Positions 32,520 to 42,779 of a stretch of 64,000 bases of DNA are shown here, piece by piece; positions within the stretch are counted from its first letter, which is position 1, and every line of letters begins with the position of its first letter. A program made the translations under genes and the position numbers. The notes under the pieces are model-generated. The model had not been told where the DNA came from. It worked only from the letters and a program-made list of their open reading frames with translations, and did not search any database. Origin of the DNA: Cepaea nemoralis (taxonomy: Eukaryota > Mollusca > Gastropoda > Stylommatophora > Helicidae); assembly GCA_014155875.1 (NCBI GenBank), contig JACEFZ010016152.1, forward strand, positions 70,001 to 134,000, given 5' to 3'.

Positions 32520-33235
32520 TCATCTCATCTCATCATGTTTCTCTTGTACCTTGCGGTGTCGAGGTGAAGTATAAACTTCGAGAGAGTGCCCGATTATGGG
32601 CTTCATATATCGATATTCCCATGGACTCTGCTATTCCCTCCGTCCAACATTTAGGTGGATGGCCTCTTCCTCTGTTTCCATCTGGTCTGTACATCATTGC
32701 TTGTTGTGGTATGCTGTAGACTGGTAACCTACTTGCATGACCAAACCATTTGACTTGCTGCTTTCTAATAAAATCTAGTGCTGCTTTAACCCCCACTTTA
32801 GTCCTGATTTCTTCATTTCTGATCTTATCTCTTCTTGATACGTTAAGTATTCTTCTCAGGAACCTCATTTCTGATGTTGTGATTTTTCTTTTCTCTTTTT
32901 CTGTCATTGTCCAGGTTTGGCATTGGTAACATAGATTTGGTAGGAAGATTGTGTTGTAAAGTTCTTTCTTAGCCGTTATTGATACATCTTTGTTCTTTAG
33001 TATTGGTGCCATTTGTCCAATGAGTTGGTTTGCTTTATTGCACCTATTTTCGATCTCGTCTTCTAAACTGCCATTTGATGATATTATATTTCCTAGGTAC
33101 TTGAAACTCTTTACCTGTTTCAAGGGATGTTCATTTAGGGGAATTGTTGTTTGTTCTTCTTTAGCTATAGTCATTACCTCTGTTTTGTATGTGCTAATTT
33201 TCATGTTATGTTCCCTACACATTTCGTTTAGACTT
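32520..33235 (-). pseudogene. RTE-like LINE 3' fragment with open 229-codon frame
   Basis: The frame at 33222-32533 covers the RT thumb and C-terminus: KTEVMTI, then FKYLGNIISSNGSLEDEI, LRRILNVSRRDKIRNEEI, VKWFGHASRL, GRGHPPKCW. This is the region after the catalytic palm, so the copy is 5'-truncated. It ends in a (GATGA)n-like tail (32520-32535 on minus). The frame is open throughout but cannot make an active enzyme. A different subfamily from the LINE at 35.6-39.7 kb. Confidence 0.8.
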
Positions 33236-33239
33236 CCTT

Positions 33240-33690
33240 ATATGAATGTTATACCTCCCCCACTGGCCCTCATAGGAAACGGACCTCATTTTCAAAACAT
33301 TGGCTGGAATATACTTGGGTTATGTCCGGTTGTCACTTCCTGTTGACTACATCCGGTTCACTTCCGGTTTATCCCGGGGCACGCTCCCACCCTCGGTTCC
33401 CCCCAGATGCCTCCGTCGGCTGCCTCCGGTTCCCCCGACCGCCCAGGAGACCACCTGAGGATAGCGATGCAAGCCGAGGGCATGTGGTATACTTATATAG
33501 ATAAGTAGACCAAATAGAGTCCGGGCACCTGGGTTCGAGTCCCAGTCTATAGGAGTGTGTGTTTGTGTTTGTGGGTGTGTGTGTGTACACGGGGTAGGCC
33601 GATGTGATGGGCGCGAGGGAATAGGCCCCTACACCGGATTTTAGCCTTTGCCCCACAATAGGGGCCACCAACCCACCCCTACAAGAGAAA
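33240..33690. repeat. GC-rich segment with tRNA-like piece
   Basis: Contains GGGTTCGAGTCCCAG (about 33531-33545), a good polymerase III B box or TΨC arm, preceded by a possible A box near 33450. Downstream are short GT repeats. It could be the head of another SINE family or a tRNA pseudogene; no second copy in the window to compare. Confidence 0.35.
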
Positions 33691-34960
33691 ATGGAGAGTG
33701 GTGAGCCACAAGGTCCTGACCTGATAAAATGTAGTATAAACTAAACTTTGATCTGACCCGAAAGATCGCTTGGGCATATTCAGTGTTAGGAAAAAAGACT
33801 GAAGCCAGATTACGGTTATTAATTCTATATATGGGTATATTGCCACAATTAATAAACATGTAATAATATATAGACACTGATTAATTCTAGACAAAATAAC
33901 ACTAGAGACCAGTCTCAATAGTATACATTCAGTTAACTTAACATAATCAGTGAATTTTGCAAATTAATCATAAAAATACTTAAAAAATTAATAACGCCAG
34001 TTACTTCCCTTCCATATTTTACATACAGATAAGTGAGACCTTGACATGGTCCACCATTCCCCCTTCCTATGGGTTTGGTATTTCTTAATTAGTTGGAAAC
34101 AAGACATCGGACATAAATGGCTCCTAAATGCGGTTGCTCGCAAAGAATATTTCTACCTCCCATGTACCTTCTAAAAGTGAAGCCTAATATCCTTATAATT
34201 GTAATTGTCCACAAAGTTGTTTTGGATAGCCCTATGTTATTGTTCTTTCTCAACTAAACCCTAAGTTTTCTTACAGTCACTATTTCTTGGGCATCCAGCA
34301 TTTTTATAATAGCTAGCCTTATGACATCCTTGTCAAAACTGTCTACAATTGCCTTTGTAACTATCGTTTGCTATCACGTATTGGTTTCATACCAGATTCT
34401 TGCACCCATCGACGAAATGACCGTTTACTCAAACTCACTGCATGTACCGTTCCTTTTTCGGGATTTTTAACAGTTTGAAACAGTTTCCTGCATTCAGCTT
34501 CTTGTCAAAAAATGTGTGTACAACTTCATAGCGATGCTTTGAAGTGTACAGAAATTCATATTCAATCCCATTTAACAATATTCACACATTCAGATGTTAG
34601 CAATAAGTGGTAAGATTTTAAAACAAAGATCAGGATTCATGAAAGTACCCACATACTGACGACACCTCTGAACACTCCCATTTTAAATTGCGCGGGTTTC
34701 TTGTCATAGGCCAATCCCGTGAATCACGAGAAAAGTAACCATTCAACGCTAATGTTTCGGTGTGAAGATGTAATACTTCTAATATTGTGCACTTCATCCC
34801 TGATACCTAAATTATATACCGCATATAAACAAACTTTGAAATCTGTTGTACAATCTACAGAACAAAACATTTTTTGTTGGGTGGACATAATTATAAGGTT
34901 ATATGCTAAATCTCATAATTTTCCCTCAGTTGGTTACTAAGATATGGATTTTTATATTGC
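33691..34960. other. Unassigned sequence
   Basis: About 1.3 kb without an open frame above 80 codons that looks real. Minus-strand pieces around 34380-34560 (for example YEFLYTSKHRYEVVHTFF) have protein-like composition and may be a decayed gene or transposase, but I cannot identify it. Confidence 0.4.
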
Positions 34961-34964
34961 GGCA

Positions 34965-35091
34965 AACAAATGTGAATGCACTATACAGGATATTCGCCTT
35001 GAGAAATACAATGATTCGGGGATCCCTGTTTCCGCTACAATGGAGTATCCATGAACGGAAGCGGTAATGGACTGTCAATAGCATACACACG

Positions 35092-35155
<64 letters not shown>
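34965..35155 (+). repeat. Block D end and (CA)n
   Basis: The last 110 or so bases of block D (GGGGATCCCTGTTTCCGCTA, GGTAATGGACTGTCAATAGC) then a CA tract, as at 28.3-28.5 kb and 47.1-47.2 kb. Confidence 0.85.
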
Positions 35156-35160
<5 letters not shown>

Positions 35161-35575
35161 CACGCATGGTTGCCCTAAATCTAATATGAAAAGATTTTAT
35201 CTACAAAAGCGCGCTATACGTCTAGTTTCTGGCATAAAGCACGTTGAAAGTAATAATGTATACAGTCATCTAAGGCTTCTACAACTTCGAAAGCGCTTCC
35301 TTTCTAACAAAGCCAAATTAGTGAATAAACTTATATATCAAAATACCCAAGAGTTTCTTCTACTGTTAATTCAATCTAATGCAATGAACAGCAAGCGCTT
35401 GAATTTATTACATGTTCCAAAGCCTAGACTGGACTTATACAAAACATGTTTCGCCTATTCTGGTGCTAACTTATGGAATGATCTTCCTCCGGATCTGAAA
35501 ACTCCAATGAGTCCCTACGCATTTGACAGACAACCCTTTCAATACTTAATCCATACCAACTATAGTAGTAGTAGG
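35156..35575 (+). pseudogene. CR1/L2-like LINE RT C-terminal fragment
   Basis: The frame (part of an ORF 35051-35650 whose start is CA-repeat noise) reads FYLQKRAIRLVSGI, LLQLRKRFLSNKAKLVN, MNSKRLNLLHVPKPRLDLYK and SGANLWNDLPPDLK. It is colinear with the end of the complete LINE (57720-58090). This is the domain after the RT thumb in CR1/L2-type elements. It starts right after (CA)n, the same breakpoint as at 28.48 kb, and ends at the 3' end of the minus-strand LINE. Confidence 0.75.
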
Positions 35576-35581
35576 CCTCTT

Positions 35582-36001
35582 TCAGTCCTGAAGGATTATA
35601 GAGTTGTGCCGCTTGGGAGGTGCCTGGCAGGACCGCTGGTGACTGTATAGTCCAATTCGAGAATGACAATATCTGTCACAGTTTCCGCATCTGTAAGACG
35701 AGGCAAGTCCCGCAGTAAGTGACTGCTCTTTGAGCCTGTGCCGTCTCTCCTCAGTTTTTTGGATCTGATTGCGCTCAAAGAGCACCAGTCCGTTTCGTAC
35801 ATCTCTTCTCCAGGAGCATCTGTCTGTTGCAACTCTCTCCCACGTGTCTGGATCTATTCCAATGGTTTTCATATCTTGTTTACACACATCCCTATATCGC
35901 ATTTGGGGTCTTCCGGTTGGCCTCTTTCCTGTGGCTAGTTCTCCGTAAAGGAGATCTTTGGGAATACGGTGTCCTCCATTCGAGATACGTGGCCCAACCA
36001 C
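35582..36001 (-). CDS. LINE ORF2 C-terminus with zinc finger
   Basis: 139 codons, continuing ORF2 after a frame change near 35970. It has RPQMRYRDVCKQDMKTIGID, the conserved tail motif of this family, a basic segment, and a C2H2-like finger: CGNCDRYCHSRIGLYSHQR then C (C-X2-C-X12-H-X3-C). The matching finger in the 51.4 kb copy ends in His. Probably binds nucleic acid; the exact role is not established. Confidence 0.75.
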   Translation of the reverse strand: MVGPRISNGGHRIPKDLLYGELATGKRPTGRPQMRYRDVCKQDMKTIGIDPDTWERVATDRCSWRRDVRNGLVLFERNQIQKTEERRHRLKEQSLTAGLASSYRCGNCDRYCHSRIGLYSHQRSCQAPPKRHNSIILQD

Positions 36002-37365
36002 CGGAGGCGTCTCTGCTTGAGGAGGGTGTGCACTGTGGTAATATCTGCTCTTTCAAGCACCTGTTTGTTTGTTATGTGGTCTTTCCATGTTATGCCCAGG
36101 ATACGTCTCAGACATCTCATGTGGAAGGAATTCAACTTCCTTTCCTGTCTTGAGTACAGGGTCCAGGATTCAGACCCGCAGAGTATTGTGCTAACAACAC
36201 AAGCTTTATATACTTGAGCTTTTGTACGCTCTGTTAGTCTATTATTCTCCCAAACTCTTTTAGCTAGCCTGGAAAATGTTGTGGCTGCCTTTCCAATGCG
36301 TCTGTCGATTTCTGTCTCTAATGAAAGATTATCTGATATTGTCGATCCCAAATACACAAAATCGTGGACGACTTTCAATTCGTAATTAGAGATTTTGATT
36401 GACGGAGGCGCATCAGCATCTTGTTCCATCACCTGTGTTTTATTTAGGCTAATGGTGAGCCCAAAGTCTTTGCAGGCAGCTGCAAAACGATCTATGAGCC
36501 TTTGGAGATCTTCTGCTGTATGAGTAATCAGTGCTGCATCATCTGCAAAAAGTAGTTCTCTTACGCGTCTTGATCTTATTTTGGTCTTTGCCTTGAGTCT
36601 TGATGGGTTAAAAAGTTTGCCATCAGATCTTGTGTGGAGGTATATGCCTTCAGTGGCAGTCCCAAATGCTTGCCTTAAGAGAACAGCAAAGAAGATACCA
36701 AAGAGTGTAGGAGAAAGCACGCATCCCTGCTTTACTCCGCTGCTGATGCTGAATGACTGGGATGTTGAGCCGTCAAATAAAATGGTCCCCTGCATGTTTT
36801 CGTGGAATGATTTCACTAGACTAAGAAGGGTGGGTGGACATCCAACCTTTTCAAGGACCTTAAAAAGGCCGCTTCTGCTCACGGGGTCAAATGCCTTTGT
36901 GAGGTCGATGAAGGCTATATATAATGGCTTCCTCTGTTCTCTGCACTTCTCTTGGAGCTGCCGGAGTGAGAAAATCATATCGATGGTGGACCTGTTGGGT
37001 CTAAATCCGCACTGCGATTCGGGGTAGATTCTTTCAGCCAGAATGTGTAATCTTTTAAGGATTACTCTGGCAACAATCTTGCCTGTAATGCTGAGAAGGG
37101 AAATGCCGCGATAGTTGTTGCAGGCGCTTCTGTCGCCTTTGTTTTTATAAAGGGTAACGATGTTTGCGTCTTTCATATCTTGTGGTATTGATTTTTCTCT
37201 CCAGCAGAGCTGTAATATTGCGTACAGTTCTGGGATGATTGTTTCTTTGCTACATTTTAAAATTTCAGGTGGAATACTATCTTTTCCAGGTGCCTTGCCG
37301 GATTTGAGAGAGTCTAGTGCTTCGCTGATTTCTGTGAGGCAAGGTTCGTTATCCAAGGCATGCAT
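35935..37365 (-). CDS. LINE reverse transcriptase part of ORF2
   Basis: 476 codons, open. RT motifs run in order: SGKAPGKDSIPPEIL (22-36), NNYRGISLL (83-91), GFRPNRSTIDMIFSLRQ (120-136), FIDLTKAFD (152-160, catalytic D154), GVKQGCVLSPTLF (210-222), LLFADDAAL (271-279, catalytic pair D275-D276). The thumb and post-RT region follow: FVYLGSTISDNLSLETEID, LRRILGITWKDHITN, RLRWLGHVSRMED. All residues needed for polymerisation are present. It starts 50 or so codons inside the end of the upstream frame, showing a frameshift near 37370. Confidence 0.88.
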   Translation of the reverse strand: MHALDNEPCLTEISEALDSLKSGKAPGKDSIPPEILKCSKETIIPELYAILQLCWREKSIPQDMKDANIVTLYKNKGDRSACNNYRGISLLSITGKIVARVILKRLHILAERIYPESQCGFRPNRSTIDMIFSLRQLQEKCREQRKPLYIAFIDLTKAFDPVSRSGLFKVLEKVGCPPTLLSLVKSFHENMQGTILFDGSTSQSFSISSGVKQGCVLSPTLFGIFFAVLLRQAFGTATEGIYLHTRSDGKLFNPSRLKAKTKIRSRRVRELLFADDAALITHTAEDLQRLIDRFAAACKDFGLTISLNKTQVMEQDADAPPSIKISNYELKVVHDFVYLGSTISDNLSLETEIDRRIGKAATTFSRLAKRVWENNRLTERTKAQVYKACVVSTILCGSESWTLYSRQERKLNSFHMRCLRRILGITWKDHITNKQVLERADITTVHTLLKQRRLRWLGHVSRMEDTVFPKISFTEN

Positions 37366-38885
37366 GGCGGACTATTGATCGATGGCTTCAGAGCTTCTTC
37401 GCTGACAGTGTTATCCACTGAGTATAGCTCTGAGTAGTGTTCTACCCAGCGATCCATTTGTTTCGCTCGATCTTTTATGATTACCCCCTCAGTTGATCGT
37501 AAAGGGGCCATCTTATATTTTGATGGACCGACAGCTTGCTTGATGCCCTCATACATTCCTCTTATATTTCCAGTTTCTGCACAAGTTTGAATTTGAGCAG
37601 AGAGCTGTAGCCAGTACCTGTTCGCACATCTTCTTGCCATCTGTTGTACTCTATTTCTGGCCGTTCGCAATGCCTGCAGTGTTTTCTCTGAAGGTGATGT
37701 TTTATACATCGAGAATGCATGTCTCTTTATCTCCAGGACTGGGAGCATCTCTTCAGAGTGTGCTTCAAACCAGTCGGTTGACTTAGTTTGCTTCTTGCCA
37801 AATGTTGATAGTGCTGTATTGTAGATGGTGTCGCGAAAATGACTCCATCTCTCGGTGGAATCTCCGTCTGTGGGGCCGGGCAGAGTATCCGCTAGAGCCT
37901 GCATGAATTTGTTGACCTTCTCTTTATTTTGGGTGCCACTGGTGTCAATGCGTGGTCTTCCTTCTGTTCGGCTCCTGTAGATTCTCTTGGGCTTTATCTT
38001 CACCATGCTGGAGACGAGTGAATGGTCGGTGTCGCAGTCAGCACCATGATAGATGCGAGTCAGCCGTACATTGCGGAGGTTGCTGCGTTTAGTGAGAACA
38101 AGGTCGAGTTGGTGCCAGTTCTTTGATCTGGGGTGCCTCCATGACACCTTGTGTTGAGGTTTCGTGTCAAAGAAGGTGTTGGTCACGCACAGATTATTGT
38201 GGCTGCAGAATTCCAAGAGTCGTTGTCCATTGTCATTGATCTTCCCAACGCCAAACTGTCCTAGACATGAAGGCCAAGATTCGTGGTCGGAGCCAACCCT
38301 GGCATTGAAATCCCCCAGAATAAAAAGATGTTTCTCTGGTGTTTCACTGACTTCTTTGCTAAGGTCGTCATAGAACTTGTCTTTAGATTCTGATGCTGCA
38401 GTTAGTGTTGGGGCGTAAACGCTTATAATACTAACTGGGCCTGCCTCTTTCTGGAGTTGGAGCTTCAATATTCTTTCAGTGCCATCACTTGGTGGTATGA
38501 TGGAATTGAGCAGCTTGTTTCTGATAGCGAAGCCAACTCCATGCTCCCTGGTCTCTCCGCACGGCTTGCCATGCCAGTAGAAAGTGAAGTCCCTCTCCTT
38601 GATGCTTCCAGATTCTTGGAGTCTGGTCTCTTGCAGGGCGACAATGTCTATCCCCAGTCTTAGTAGTTCGTTGTTTATCACTGCAGTTTTGCGGGCATCC
38701 ACAATCTCATTTAGATCGTCTGAGATGCCAGGGGTCATGGTTCTTACGTTCCATGTTCCCAGCCTTAGGGCCGGTTGTTTTGTTATTTTCTTGCTGTTAG
38801 GTGTATAGATTGCGGTCCATGTGTCAGGATTTTCCCCTAAGCTCCACACACCCTCAGGAACAGATGAACCGTGGCGAGACAACAC
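37314..38885 (-). CDS. LINE endonuclease part of ORF2
   Basis: 523 codons. The APE-type endonuclease covers residues 40-290: GTWNVRTM (N46), ALQETRL (E86), ILGDFNARVG (D192, N194), WHQLDLVLTKR (D261) and DCDTDHSLV (D287, H288). All catalytic positions are present. This enzyme nicks target DNA so the element RNA can be copied in place. Residues 290-490 are the linker before RT (WFEAHSEEMLPVL, MYEGIKQAVGP, KQMDRWVEHYSELYS), typical of this family. The last 25 or so residues are out of frame with the RT; the true ORF2 continues in the next frame. Confidence 0.85.
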   Translation of the reverse strand: MLSRHGSSVPEGVWSLGENPDTWTAIYTPNSKKITKQPALRLGTWNVRTMTPGISDDLNEIVDARKTAVINNELLRLGIDIVALQETRLQESGSIKERDFTFYWHGKPCGETREHGVGFAIRNKLLNSIIPPSDGTERILKLQLQKEAGPVSIISVYAPTLTAASESKDKFYDDLSKEVSETPEKHLFILGDFNARVGSDHESWPSCLGQFGVGKINDNGQRLLEFCSHNNLCVTNTFFDTKPQHKVSWRHPRSKNWHQLDLVLTKRSNLRNVRLTRIYHGADCDTDHSLVSSMVKIKPKRIYRSRTEGRPRIDTSGTQNKEKVNKFMQALADTLPGPTDGDSTERWSHFRDTIYNTALSTFGKKQTKSTDWFEAHSEEMLPVLEIKRHAFSMYKTSPSEKTLQALRTARNRVQQMARRCANRYWLQLSAQIQTCAETGNIRGMYEGIKQAVGPSKYKMAPLRSTEGVIIKDRAKQMDRWVEHYSELYSVDNTVSEEALKPSINSPPCMPWITNLASQKSAKH

Positions 38886-39735
38886 CTTATTGACTGGGGG
38901 ATGCCCAGCTTAGGCGGGCGGTAGCTGTCTAGTGAGATACGATGATCTCTCCCACCGTCGGAAGTAGCCCCTGGCGCCTTGCTCTACGCCAATCGAGCAT
39001 TAAGACTTATAACCGGCAAATGCTACTTCCCGTGTTGTGTCACCGCTTTACGCGGTGCTGAAGTGACCTCTTCAGGGCACAAGCCTGGGCAATGGAAATC
39101 GGAGAACCAGCTGTTGCCCAGTAGCAGGTTCCCCCTCTCCACGTCGCCGATGTTGACCAAGGGAAAGGCAGTAGCCAATGCAACTTGGCATCGGTGCCGT
39201 CGCAGGAGTTGCCAGAACTATGTTGTTTACAACATGGAACTGCCTTAGGGACTCCATCTCCGGATTTGTCCTCAGGGTTTACTCCCGAAGCCTTTCCCAT
39301 ATGGGTATACCCGCAAGGCAGCGGAGGTTTGAGATTTAGAGTTCCCTCTCTTAGAAGAGATACCAACCAAGGCTGACGAGCCTCCTCTGCCCGGGAATCA
39401 ATAAGGAGGGAAGTCTACCATTCTTCCTTCCTGGCAGTGACCATACTGATAGGATGACCGTAGCCATTGTCTCTACTGAGAGATCCTCTGCCCACCGTCA
39501 CTGACTTGAAACCATAACCAACAACTATCTGTCGGCTGCTCCCAAGTCCAATCCACCACCTGCTCACATGGCTTCACGTTACCCTGTTGGGGGGGGGGGG
39601 GGCTAAACGGGTACTCCACCTTGCCCAAGGGTGTCCCGTAGGCTAGCGGAGGGAAGGAGGCACCTTACTTCTCCTTTGCTAGGGTATACCCCTACCCCGC
39701 TACCCAAATACCAACTATATGCCTCCAAAATTCAC
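38886..39735 (-). other. LINE 5' region
   Basis: GC-rich DNA upstream of the endonuclease with a 108-codon minus frame (39366-39040) of unclear meaning and a C-tract (G11 at 39589-39602 on plus). No ORF1-like domain is recognisable. Probably the 5' UTR with an internal promoter, by position only. Confidence 0.5.
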
Positions 39736-39754
39736 CTACTGGTATAATTGTTCA

Positions 39755-39756
<2 letters not shown>

Positions 39757-39792
<36 letters not shown>

Positions 39793-41165
39793 GTTTGAGA
39801 GAGAGATAGTGAATGTGTGTGCGTGCGTGCATGTGTGTGTGTGTGTGGGAGAGAGTGATTGAGCGAGAAAAGGTGAGGGAATGTGTGTGTGTCCGTGCAT
39901 GAACGCGTGCGTGGATGTGTGAGAGTGAGTGAGGGAGTGTGTGTGTGTGTGTGAGTGCGTTCATGCGCATGTGTATGTGTGAGAGAGATTGTGAGTGAGG
40001 TAGTGAGAGAGAGTGTGAGTGAGGGATTGTGTGTGTGTGAGAGAGAGAGAGAGAGTGAGTGAGTGAGTGTGTGAGTGAGTGAGTGAGTGAGTGAGTTAGT
40101 GAGTGAGTGAGTGAGTTAGTGAGGGGTGAATGAGTCAGTGAGAGAGTGAGTGAGTGAGTTTGTGTGAGTGTGTGGATGGGTGGGGGATTTGTGTGTGGGT
40201 GGTGGGGGTGTGTGTGAGGGTTGTGCGTGGGTGGATGGAGGGTGTGTGGGTAGATGGGGAGATATGTGTGAGTTGGTGAGGATGTGTAGGTGGAGATCTG
40301 TGTGGGGATGTGTGTGTGGGTGGGGAGATGTTTGTATATTGCTGGGGGATGTGTGAGTGGATGAGGGATGCGAGTGTGAATGGGTGCGAAACGGATTGGT
40401 TGTAGGGAATGCTTGTGGGTGGGGGATGTGTGTGTGCGGGTGGGCGATGTATGGTTGAGAGATGTGTGGGTTGGGGATGGTTCGGGGATATGTGTGTGTG
40501 TGTGGGGGGGGGGGGACACATAGTGAGTGAGCGAAAGAGAGTGAGATCGTGGGAGAGTTGATGTGTTAATGTATGTGTATGTGTGCGCGCATGTGTGTGA
40601 GTGTGTGTGTGTGTGTGTGTATGAAGAAAAGAAAGTTGAGCGCACGCATGTTATGTAACATGCCCTTCCATTTTTTGTGTTTTCTCATCTTTCATATTAT
40701 CATTTTGAATGCCACTTGATTTTATCATGTATAATATGACCACGCGTACATTACTGTAGAGTGAGTGAGAGAGTGAGTGATTGTTAATGAGAGACAGTGA
40801 GTGAGTGTGAAAGTGAATGTGGGTGTGGGTGTGTGTGTGTGGGGGGGGGGGGGGGGGGGGGGCTGGACTGACTCTGTGTGTGAGAGCACCACTATTTTTT
40901 ACGTTATACAATGTATGTGTATAATTTTTTTTTCACATTTCTTTTATCTTTGTGAGAATTCTCACGATAATCGTCAGTGTATGGGAGTGTAAAGTGTTGG
41001 AGTTTGTTCATATTAGTTTTAGTGATTATGTGTGGCATAATATATGTGTCTGGATGTGAGGATGTATGTGTGTGGTGATGTATGTGGGGGTTGTGTGTGA
41101 GGGTATATGTGGGGGATATGTGTGTGTGGGGTGGGGGTGGCGGGTGTGGGTTGGGTGAGGTGTAA
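39757..41165. repeat. GT, GTGA and GT-rich minisatellite cluster
   Basis: (GT)n at 39757-39790, GTGA-type repeats at 39980-40160, then GT-rich degenerate units (40165-40520) like those at 1-1610, a G tract at 40838-40862, and more GT-rich units at 41040-41160. 40650-40740 and 40880-41030 are ordinary AT-rich sequence. Frames through it are low-complexity His/Thr/Ser or Gly/Val. The cluster ends where family A begins. Confidence 0.85.
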
Positions 41166-41400
41166 GAGTTGTGCTGCCAAACATCAAGACATGTTCGGTT
41201 GTGCTTATGTGTTTGAACAAGTGTTCTCTTTTATGCAAGCAACAGACACTGCTGAACGTTTAGGCTGATGGTCGAACATTTGTCACGGGTATTTAAAGTA
41301 TTCTACAACACACGCAAGCCTGGTTTTGAAAAATCGTGAATCCAGAAATGAGCTGCAAGGCTTCAGGTCATTCTATTACTAAGCTAACCACTAAAAATCC
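41166..41400 (+). repeat. Repeat family A, partial copy
   Basis: Starts within family A at GTTGTGCTGCCAAACATCAA and runs to CTAACCACTAAA, lacking the first 230 or so bases. Preceded by GT-rich DNA and followed by a RTE-like LINE, as in copy 1. Confidence 0.75.
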
Positions 41401-41467
41401 CCACGGTGTTATCAAGGAAATCCCATATGTCAGACAAAGAAAGAGATTGAGAATAGGATCGTGAAAT

Positions 41468-42510
41468 GTGAGAAGTCTATCTGAGGGAAAGCTTAAGATA
41501 CTATGTCATGAGATTGAGAGGTTAAATATTCAAATTTTAAGAGTTAGTGGACATCGCTGGAGAGGCAAGGGATATTTTATAACTGAGAATGGAAATCTCT
41601 TCATATATTCTGGCAGAGATATCGGAGGCCGGATCGGTGTGGCATTTTGTTTAGATAAAACAACTTCAAAAGTTTAATTGGGTATAATACAGTTAATGAT
41701 AGAATCCTCACTATCAGACCTAAAGGCCATCCAAAAAGCCACAACTCTCATACTTCAACAGCAGAGGAGGACGACATTGTAGATTTGTACAGCACACTGC
41801 AAGACACATTACATACGATTGGTCGTAATGACATAACAATAATAATGGGAGATTTAAATGCAAACGCAGGTACAGAAAGAGCTAAACATGAGAGACACGA
41901 TTTAGGAAAATTTGGATTGGGAAATAGAAATGATGCAGGTGAAAAATTAATTGAATGTTGCACAGAAAATGAGTTCACGATAGCCAAAACACTTTTTAAA
42001 CAACACCCAAGAAGACTCTCTACGTGGAAGTCCCCGGGCAGTACTACCAAAAACCAGACAGATTATATTTTAACACAACGAAGATGGAGATCAAGCATAA
42101 CATCGGCAAAAATCTTTCGAAGTGATACAGATCATCAGTTATTAGAAGTAGATGTGAAAGTAAAACTCAAAAAATCTTACCCGAGGACCAAGGCAACTTT
42201 GTGATCTCACAAAAATACCAGATGCATACAAGTAAAATTGAAGAATCGTTTTGGGGGTCTTGATGTCTATACAGTTATTAGAAGCAGATGTGAAAGTAAA
42301 ACTCAAAAAGCTTACCCGAGAACCAAGTCCACTTCGTTTTGACTTCACACAAATACCAGATGCATACAACGTGGAAGTGAAGAATCGTTTGGGGGCCTTG
42401 ATATCTGTACAAGAGGAAATGACACCTGATGAATTGGCAGTACAAGCTAGAGACATTTTTAATAACTGCAGCCAAAGATTTAATTTCGACCAAGAAATAG
42501 TAACATAAGC
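41468..42510 (+). pseudogene. Endonuclease and linker of LINE copy 2
   Basis: The frame at 41785-42204 reads TIIMGDLNANAG, the APE metal-binding motif, then STWKSPGSTTKNQTDYIL and RSDTDHQLLEVDV with the catalytic Asp/His. Upstream (41468-41677) is the N-terminal part (ILRVSGHRWRGKG in place of the usual ETRW, so the catalytic Glu is lost). A 136 bp segment is duplicated in tandem: GTTATTAGAAG occurs at 42138 and 42274. After that the linker is open to 42508 (MTPDELAVQARDIFNNC). Not functional. Confidence 0.7.
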
Positions 42511-42779
42511 CATGGATTACATCAGACACGTTAGAATTAATAAACCAACGAAGGGAACTCAAACAGAAAGGAGGTGAAACCGATAACATCAGGATGAACC
42601 TTAACAAGAGAAATAAGGCAGAACACACGAAAGGACAAATACCAATATATACAAGATTGCTGTACCAGAATAGAGCACTATCATGAGACCGGAAGAGATT
42701 ATAAAATGTTCGAAGAAATGAAGTTATTGACAAAAAATATTCCACCTCAATGAAATTGTATCTGTGACAAGTTGGGAAA

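Larger units (their letters stand above)
35560..39735 (-). mobile_element. Nearly full-length RTE-like LINE
   Basis: On minus: a 5' region (39735-38886), endonuclease (38885-37314), reverse transcriptase (37365-35935) and C-terminal zinc-finger piece (36001-35582), then a (CTA)n 3' tail near 35565-35575. Two frame changes (near 37370 and 35970) separate otherwise open frames, so this is a fairly young but inactive copy. Closely related to the element at 51.3-54.1 kb. It abuts the plus-strand LINE scrap at its 3' end and a GT tract at its 5' end; no target duplication found. Confidence 0.85.

Noticed and set aside
32990..33346. Plus-strand 118-codon frame
   Set aside because: Antisense shadow of the LINE RT tail on minus.
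33531..33545. Possible tRNA gene
   Set aside because: Only the TΨC-type arm is clear; no acceptor stem or anticodon arm can be folded by eye, so kept only as a SINE-like hint.
36581..37027. Plus-strand 148-codon frame
   Set aside because: Antisense shadow of the LINE reverse transcriptase.
39752..40645. 297-codon minus frame of His/Thr/Ser/Leu
   Set aside because: Translation of GTGA and GT repeats; composition artefact.
42278..42745. Minus-strand 155-codon frame
   Set aside because: Antisense of the decayed LINE; Leu/Phe-rich but matches no family.
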